Shown: piece by piece, positions 7,380-11,463 of the stretch
Layout of the letters: each line of letters begins with the position of its first letter
How positions within the stretch are numbered: position 1 is the stretch's first letter
NCBI GenBank assembly: GCA_902782795.1
Contig: CACZOT010000157.1
Coordinates: forward strand, 1-11,463
From: an uncultured Eubacteriales bacterium
GTDB taxonomy: Bacteria; Bacillota; Clostridia; Christensenellales; Aristaeellaceae
Direction of reading: 5' to 3'
Length of the DNA stretch: 11,463 nt
Notes under the pieces: generated by a model
What the model was told of the DNA's origin: nothing
What the model saw: the letters and a program-made list of their open reading frames with translations, nothing else
Database searches by the model: none
Translations under genes and position numbers: made by a program

Positions 7380-8447
7380 TTACCTCCCGGCGACCTTCGC
7401 GATGACGGCGGCCATGGCGTCCCACTTCTTCTCCATATCGGCGACGAGCTTGAACTGGGTATGGCAACGGTCGAGATTCTGCTCGGGGTAATGGGTACGG
7501 AAGTAGGTATCGCCGTTCAGGTAATCGGCGAGGAAGCGGATGCCGCACTCATAGGTCATGAGCTTCGCGCCCATGGGCAGGGTGCGGATCTCCTCATCGG
7601 TGAGGCTCTCTCCGCAGGCGCCCAGGAAGCCGCGGGCGTAGGCTTCGAACAGCGGCAGGGACATCTCCACCTTGTCGAGGTCCTTCTCGTCCTCGGCGGC
7701 GGTCGAAGCGCCGAAGCGGATGGAATCGCCGAAATCGTTGGCGGCGAGGCCCGGCATGACGGTATCCAGATCGATCACGCACAGGGGCTTGCGTGTGGCG
7801 GCGTCGAGCATGACGTTGTTGAGCTTGGTATCGTTGTGGGTGACGCGCAGGGGCAGCTTGCCCTCGGCGAGCATGCGCACCATGCAGCCCGCCTCCTCGG
7901 CGCGGTCCAAGGCGAAGGCGATCTCGCTTTGCACCTCTTGGAGGCGGCCGGCCTTGTCGGCGGCGATGGCGTCCCTGAGCTGGCGCACGCGGTCGGCGGT
8001 GTCATGGAAATGCGGGATGGTCTCGGTGAGCGTCGCGGCCGGGAACTCGGCCAGCTGCCTCTGGAACTGGCCGAAGGCGATGGCGCTCTGCACGAAATCC
8101 TCCTCGGATTCGACCTTCTCCAGGCAGATGCTGTCGGTGACGAAATCGTACACGCGCCAGCAGCCGCCCTCCGGGTCGCGGAAGAAGCTCTTGCCGTCCA
8201 GAGTGGGGACGACGTGCAGGGTATGGCGCGGGTCTCCGTCGCGCGCGGCGAGGTACTCCGTCACCGCGACGATATTCGCCATCAGGCCTTCCACGTTCTG
8301 GAAGACGTTCGTGTTGATCTTCTGCAGGATGTAATCCAGGCCGGAGGTGGTCTTGACGAGATAGGTCTCGTTGATGTGGCCGTTGCCGTAGCGCTCGCAG
8401 GAGAGCTGCTTTCCCTGGATGCGGAACTGTTCGGAATACTGGTTCAT
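7380..8447 (-). CDS. nahK: NahK-like N-acetylhexosamine 1-kinase (APH/phosphotransferase fold)
   Basis: Seen: 355 aa, close to the ~359 aa of bifidobacterial NahK. It has an N-terminal GHINETYLV loop (23-31), an adenine-pocket lobe, the Brenner motif THNDTKLNN (203-211; catalytic base Asp206, Mg ligand Asn211), and a VIDLDT metal site (224-229; Asp226). Known: NahK (LnpB) phosphorylates GlcNAc or GalNAc at the anomeric O-1 with ATP, feeding a uridylyltransferase. The ATG lies 4 nt after the stop of the nucleotidyltransferase gene, with only a weak G-rich SD-like stretch, so translation is probably coupled. It is the last gene of the minus-strand run, ahead of the terminator near 7257-7296. 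The preceding nucleotidyltransferase and GH109-like gene support an N-acetylhexosamine substrate. Related APH-fold kinases act on other substrates, so the sugar is inferred rather than shown. Confidence 0.85.
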   Translation of the reverse strand: MNQYSEQFRIQGKQLSCERYGNGHINETYLVKTTSGLDYILQKINTNVFQNVEGLMANIVAVTEYLAARDGDPRHTLHVVPTLDGKSFFRDPEGGCWRVYDFVTDSICLEKVESEEDFVQSAIAFGQFQRQLAEFPAATLTETIPHFHDTADRVRQLRDAIAADKAGRLQEVQSEIAFALDRAEEAGCMVRMLAEGKLPLRVTHNDTKLNNVMLDAATRKPLCVIDLDTVMPGLAANDFGDSIRFGASTAAEDEKDLDKVEMSLPLFEAYARGFLGACGESLTDEEIRTLPMGAKLMTYECGIRFLADYLNGDTYFRTHYPEQNLDRCHTQFKLVADMEKKWDAMAAVIAKVAGR

Positions 8448-8451
8448 GGCT

Positions 8452-9369
8452 CTATTCCCCCCACAGCTGTTCGGGATACTTGCCCTCGGCCTTCATGCGG
8501 GCGATGGCCTCCTTGACCTTGGGCAGATCCTCGCGATAGGTGACGCCGTACCACTTCTCGTCCGTGGGCAGGACGCGCACGGAACCCTTGCCCTCCTCCA
8601 TCATGCGGTTGGGGATGGAGGGCAGGTAGTACTCAGCCTTGAGCGGGTTCGCCTTGAGGGCTTCGCCGCGCAGGAAATCCACAAAATAGGAGCGCATATA
8701 GCCCACGGCGTCCGGCTGGAAGCCCCAGAAGTTCATGGAGACGATGGTGCCCGCGGGGATGAAGGTATAGGTCTCGCCGCCATCCTCGGTGAAGGCGGCG
8801 CCGCCTTCGCGCGGGACGATACTGGTGCGCTCGGTGACGCCGGTGAGCATATCGCCCTCGCGCACGCACACGCCGCGGGAGACGGAGCCGTTCTCCGTCA
8901 GGGTGTTTTCCACCTTGTAGCCGACCATGGCGTTCTCGCCCGCGTTGTGCGGCGCGCTCAGGAAGGCGTACATGCGCTCGAAGGCCTCGCGGCCGTAGTA
9001 ATCGTCGGCGTTGAGCACGGCGAAGGGCCGGTCGATCCACTTGTCGGCGCACATGGCGGCGTGGCCCGTGCCCCAGGGCTTGACGCGCCCTTCCGGCACG
9101 GTGAAGCCCGCGGGAATCATATCGATGGTCTGGTAGGCGTACTTGAGGTCGACGCGAGAAGCGATGCGCGCGCCAATGGCGCTGTGGAACGCTTCTTCGT
9201 CCTGGGGACGGATGACGCACACCACACGCTCGAAGCCCGCGCGCACGGCGTCGAAGATGGAGTAATCAATGATGATATGGCCCTGGTCGTCCACCGGGGT
9301 GATCTGCTTGTTGCCGCCGAAACGGCTGCCCAGCCCGGCGGCCATGATGACGAGGATCGGTCCAGCCAT
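8452..9369 (-). CDS. Sugar-1-phosphate nucleotidyltransferase (NTP_transferase family)
   Basis: Seen: 305 aa with a Rossmann-like GT-A core. The nucleotide-binding signature MAAGLGSRFGGNKQ lies at residues 9-22 (G-x-G-x-R plus Lys21), GTGHA at 100-104, and the metal-binding NADDYYG at 120-126. Known: the family transfers a nucleoside monophosphate to a sugar 1-phosphate, releasing pyrophosphate. Inferred: immediately upstream of a NahK-like kinase, it most likely converts HexNAc-1-phosphate to UDP-HexNAc. The start is ATG 9369, because AAAGGAGG at 9378-9385 sits 8 nt upstream. An in-frame ATG at 9420 lies beyond that site and would only add 17 poorly conserved residues. The stop is 4 nt before the kinase ATG. 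A hairpin (9409-9432) in the 109-nt gap after the GH109-like gene may tune expression. Base and sugar specificity cannot be read from the sequence. Confidence 0.85.
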   Translation of the reverse strand: MAGPILVIMAAGLGSRFGGNKQITPVDDQGHIIIDYSIFDAVRAGFERVVCVIRPQDEEAFHSAIGARIASRVDLKYAYQTIDMIPAGFTVPEGRVKPWGTGHAAMCADKWIDRPFAVLNADDYYGREAFERMYAFLSAPHNAGENAMVGYKVENTLTENGSVSRGVCVREGDMLTGVTERTSIVPREGGAAFTEDGGETYTFIPAGTIVSMNFWGFQPDAVGYMRSYFVDFLRGEALKANPLKAEYYLPSIPNRMMEEGKGSVRVLPTDEKWYGVTYREDLPKVKEAIARMKAEGKYPEQLWGE

Positions 9370-9377
9370 GGGAAAGA

Positions 9378-9385
9378 CCTCCTTT
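9378..9385 (-). promoter_or_regulatory. Ribosome binding site that fixes the nucleotidyltransferase start
   Basis: AAAGGAGG on the minus strand, 8 nt before ATG 9369. It rules out the upstream in-frame ATG at 9420 as the main start. Confidence 0.85.
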
Positions 9386-9408
9386 GATCCGGTACTTGCG
9401 ATGAGGAT

Positions 9409-9432
9409 GGGCCCCGGCAAAAGCCGAAGCCC
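9409..9432 (-). promoter_or_regulatory. Intercistronic hairpin between GH109-like and nucleotidyltransferase genes
   Basis: In RNA, GGGCUUCGGC and GCCGGGGCCC pair over 10 bp with two G-U wobbles around a UUUU loop. There is no T tract after it, so it is not a standard terminator. It lies upstream of the nucleotidyltransferase SD, in the 109-nt gap between genes, and could act in RNA processing or stability; the role is inferred. A second small hairpin (9468-9480) spans the GH109-like stop codon. Confidence 0.55.
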
Positions 9433-9478
9433 TCTGAACTCCCGTATTCGGAGATCGATCGTCCTGCGAGCCCGCGGC

Positions 9479-10720
9479 TCAATCCAGCGCGTACATGCCC
9501 GTGGCCTTGTCCGTGCGCTCCTGGAGCCAGCGGCCGCTGGTGAAATCCGGCACGGCGACTGGCGCGCCGCCGTTGGCGATGGATTCCTCAGACAGCGCGG
9601 TCACGGCCATCCAGCTGGCGGCGTCGTAGACGTCGATCGGCGGCTGCTCGCCCTTCTGGACGCTCTCGATAAAGGCGCGCAGGACGAGGTAATCCATGCC
9701 GCCGTGGCCGCCGCGCAGGCCGAATTCCTTGTATTCCTTCCAGAGCGGGTGCTCGTATTCCTCGATGTATTTCTTGTCGCTTTCCCACTCGTGGGTCCAG
9801 TAATCCGGGTTGACGGGGCTGCGGCCTTCGATGAAGATGAAGCGGCCGTCCTCCTGCCAGGCGCCCTTGGTGCCGCGGATCTCGCCGCGGCGGGAATAGG
9901 CGCGCGGGAGGGTGCAATCGTGCTGCAGGACGATGGTCTCGCCGCCGGCGCAGGTGATGACTGTGGTGACGATATCGCCTTCCTTGACCTCGGCGTTGGC
10001 GAGCGGGCTGTCCGGCCGATGCTCCTGGAGCCACTCGTGCAGGCCGCAGGCCTTGCTGGCGAAGGAGGAAAGGCTGACCATGCGGTTGCCCCGGTTCAGG
10101 TTCAGCACCTTGGCGATGGGGCCGAGCTCGTGGGTCGGGTAGAGCTCCGCGTTGCGGTTCAGGAAATGGCGCTGGCGGTAGTGGCGGTTGATGTCGCCCT
10201 CGCCGACTTCGTCGCGCAGGTCGTGCGCGTAGGCGCCCTGGCAATGCACGATGGTGCCGAAGAGGCCCTCGCGCACCATGCGCAGGAGGGTGAGCTCTTC
10301 CAGGTTATAGCAGCAGTTTTCCAGCAGCATCACGGGGATGCCGGTCTCCTCGCTGGCGCGCACCATGTCCCAGCACTCGCGCACGCTCGTCGCGCCGCCG
10401 ACTTCCATGCAGGGGCGCTTGCCCGCGCGCAGAGCCTCGATCACGATGGGGATATGCGTCTCCCAGCTGGTGAACACGCACACGGCCTCGATCTCCGGGT
10501 TCTTGAGGATATCGCGGTAATCCGTGGTGCCGACGGCGTCGTTGCCGGCGTGCTTCTTGACCAGGCCGATGCCCTTTTCCACGCGGTCCTGATATACGTC
10601 GCAAACCATATCCACAGAAACGTCGGGCATCTGCAAAAGCGTCGTCATCTGTCCGCAGCCGCGGCCTCCCAGGCCGATCACTCCGATGTGTACCGTGCGT
10701 CCCTTATCCCCCATGCTCAT
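9479..10720 (-). CDS. GH109-like NAD-dependent alpha-N-acetylgalactosaminidase (Gfo/Idh/MocA fold)
   Basis: Seen: 413 aa with an N-terminal Rossmann GLGGRG (16-21) and, after an EVGG segment, the GH109-typical chain: LLEN, RNAELYPTHELGP with Tyr194/His197 in a Y-x-x-H arrangement, NRGNRMVSLSS, then LQHDCTLPRAYSRR and GTKGAW, RGGHGGMDY, YDAASWMAVTALSE and VPDFTSGRW. Known: GH109 enzymes remove terminal alpha-GalNAc through an NAD-bound redox step, with the Tyr/His pair in the active site. No signal peptide, Tat motif or lipobox is present, so it should be cytosolic and act on imported oligosaccharides. The start is ATG 10720, because GGAGG at 10729-10733 is 8 nt upstream; the earlier ATG at 10735 overlaps that site. 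The neighbouring HexNAc kinase and nucleotidyltransferase fit GalNAc salvage. It could instead be an ordinary Gfo/Idh/MocA oxidoreductase, since this superfamily is large and the neighbours are the main extra support. Confidence 0.8.
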   Translation of the reverse strand: MSMGDKGRTVHIGVIGLGGRGCGQMTTLLQMPDVSVDMVCDVYQDRVEKGIGLVKKHAGNDAVGTTDYRDILKNPEIEAVCVFTSWETHIPIVIEALRAGKRPCMEVGGATSVRECWDMVRASEETGIPVMLLENCCYNLEELTLLRMVREGLFGTIVHCQGAYAHDLRDEVGEGDINRHYRQRHFLNRNAELYPTHELGPIAKVLNLNRGNRMVSLSSFASKACGLHEWLQEHRPDSPLANAEVKEGDIVTTVITCAGGETIVLQHDCTLPRAYSRRGEIRGTKGAWQEDGRFIFIEGRSPVNPDYWTHEWESDKKYIEEYEHPLWKEYKEFGLRGGHGGMDYLVLRAFIESVQKGEQPPIDVYDAASWMAVTALSEESIANGGAPVAVPDFTSGRWLQERTDKATGMYALD

Positions 10721-10728
10721 GTCGGTTT

Positions 10729-10733
10729 CCTCC
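10729..10733 (-). promoter_or_regulatory. Ribosome binding site that fixes the GH109-like start
   Basis: GGAGG on the minus strand, 8 nt before ATG 10720. The ATG at 10735 overlaps it, so the longer start is disfavoured. Confidence 0.8.
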
Positions 10734-10775
10734 ATTCGCGTATTGGTGATTGGGTCCCATTATTCCTGGCAATCG

Positions 10776-10793
10776 CCTCAGCGCAGGCTGAGG
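10776..10793 (-). other. Hairpin spanning the stop codon of the upstream partial gene
   Basis: 7-bp perfect stem CCTCAGC/GCTGAGG with a 4-nt loop, covering the TGA at 10778-10780. No T tract follows, so readthrough into the GH109-like gene is likely. It could dampen coupling or mark a weak attenuator. Confidence 0.45.
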
Positions 10794-11463
10794 AGATTGA
10801 AGTAGGTGGCGTAGCGCGCCGCGCCGTTCTCATAAAAGACCACGAGGAAGGGATAGACCTTTTCCTCGTTGTAGGCGAAGCGCTTGAAGAGCATGACCGT
10901 CTCGCCGGGCGCGACCGCGCTGCCCAGGGCGTTCATGGGCTCGGTCATGAGCGGATAGGCGTCGTAGAAGACGTCCTCCTTGGTGGCGAAGGCGATGCGC
11001 ACCGCTTCCTCGACGGTGAGCTCTTTCTCGCCCTCGTTGCGCACCTCGAGGGCGACGGCCGCCTCGGTGCCAAAGAGCGTGTAGGTCTCGGCGTAGCGCT
11101 CAGCGAAGTACTCAGGCTTGAGCAGCTTCACTACGCGCATGGAGAAGGCGGCCTCGTCGGTCTCCACGCGGAACCAGACCCCAGGCGCGAGCGCCTCGGA
11201 GCGGCCGTAGGCCGGATCCTCGGCGATGATCTCCACGGCCTCGGGCTCCGCCTGGGGCTGCGGCGCAGGGTTCTCGGAGGGCGCTTTGGTCACGGTGATC
11301 TGGAATATCGCCGGGCCCGTCTGGCCCTCGTCGCTGAACTGCTCGTTCTCGAAATCGTCCCAGAGCCCACCGTCGTCGGCAGGCTGCGGCTCAGGCTCCT
11401 GCGCCTGCTCCTGGGGAGCGGCGCTGGCAACAGTCGTCGCGGAGGGCGCCTTGGTCACGGTGA
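10778..11463 (-). CDS. Repeat- and linker-containing protein with C-terminal beta domain, 5'-partial
   Basis: Not recognised as a named family. Seen: the frame is open to the right edge, so the N-terminus is missing and the GTG at 11458 is an internal Val rather than a start. The visible part has Pro/Glu/Gln-rich linkers (EQAQEPEPQP; NPAPQPQAEPEA) and two copies of TVTKAPS 55 residues apart. A ~130-residue C-terminal domain with beta character follows (VALEVRNEGEKELTVEEAV, then SAVAPGETVMLFKRFAYNEE, YPFLVVFYENG), resembling in layout the DUF4352-like/telokin-like domains of surface or secreted Gram-positive proteins. A signal peptide or membrane anchor would lie outside the window. It ends 57 nt before the GH109-like ATG with no terminator between, so it may belong to the same transcript. 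A role in substrate binding is conceivable but unsupported. Confidence 0.75.
   Translation of the reverse strand, partial: TVTKAPSATTVASAAPQEQAQEPEPQPADDGGLWDDFENEQFSDEGQTGPAIFQITVTKAPSENPAPQPQAEPEAVEIIAEDPAYGRSEALAPGVWFRVETDEAAFSMRVVKLLKPEYFAERYAETYTLFGTEAAVALEVRNEGEKELTVEEAVRIAFATKEDVFYDAYPLMTEPMNALGSAVAPGETVMLFKRFAYNEEKVYPFLVVFYENGAARYATYFNLLSLR

Noticed and set aside
7179..8516. Long plus-strand open frame opposite the kinase
   Set aside because: Its translation is a low-complexity Gly/Val/Leu/Ala antisense shadow. The minus strand carries clear kinase motifs.
8419..9387. Long plus-strand open frame opposite the nucleotidyltransferase
   Set aside because: Antisense shadow caused by high GC; the minus strand has the GxGxR and NADD motifs and a good RBS.
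10721..10735. Upstream ATG at 10735 as the GH109-like start
   Set aside because: It overlaps the GGAGG site that serves ATG 10720, so ribosomes should start at 10720.
1..11463. CRISPR array, tRNA, rRNA, transposase or phage genes
   Set aside because: I saw no regular spaced repeats, cloverleaf-like or rRNA-like stretches, or transposase/integrase motifs on either strand.

Overview
The window is GC-rich (well over 60% by eye) with strong AGGAGG-type Shine-Dalgarno sites about 8 nt before most starts, a TGnTATAAT promoter and hairpin-plus-T terminators. Together with the gene content (cobalamin, fructan and N-acetylhexosamine use), this suggests a high-GC Bacillota/Clostridia-like anaerobe, perhaps a gut commensal. 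That placement is an inference; no rRNA or other phylogenetic marker is present.

Layout. Left edge to 697 (+): a CbiC/CobH-type precorrin-8X methylmutase-like gene, possibly partial at its 5' end, followed by an almost perfect intrinsic terminator. 742-1051: a gene-free stretch with several inverted repeats, a dispersed-repeat-like block and the promoter of the next unit. 1052-6804 (+): a three-gene unit of a GH32 beta-fructosidase, a small eight-cysteine zinc-ribbon-like protein and a large Lhr-type DExH helicase that overlaps the small gene by ATGA. 6805-7379: no intact gene, but a probable decayed coding fragment (+) broken by one extra base in a G run, a second copy of the dispersed-repeat block, and a terminator for the minus-strand genes. 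7380-11463 (-): an operon-like run read right to left, made of a repeat- and linker-containing protein cut by the right edge, a GH109-like NAD-dependent glycosidase, a sugar-phosphate nucleotidyltransferase and a NahK-like N-acetylhexosamine 1-kinase.

The most interesting unit is the minus-strand trio. The three predicted activities form a short pathway: GH109-like release of GalNAc (no signal peptide, so inside the cell), anomeric phosphorylation to HexNAc-1-phosphate, then nucleotidyl transfer to UDP-HexNAc. This resembles a compact GalNAc salvage cassette, conceptually close to the bifidobacterial lnp route but with GH109 in place of the phosphorylase. The substrate assignments are inferred from family membership and gene order. 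The plus-strand coupling of an uncharacterised zinc-ribbon protein to an Lhr helicase is a second association worth testing.
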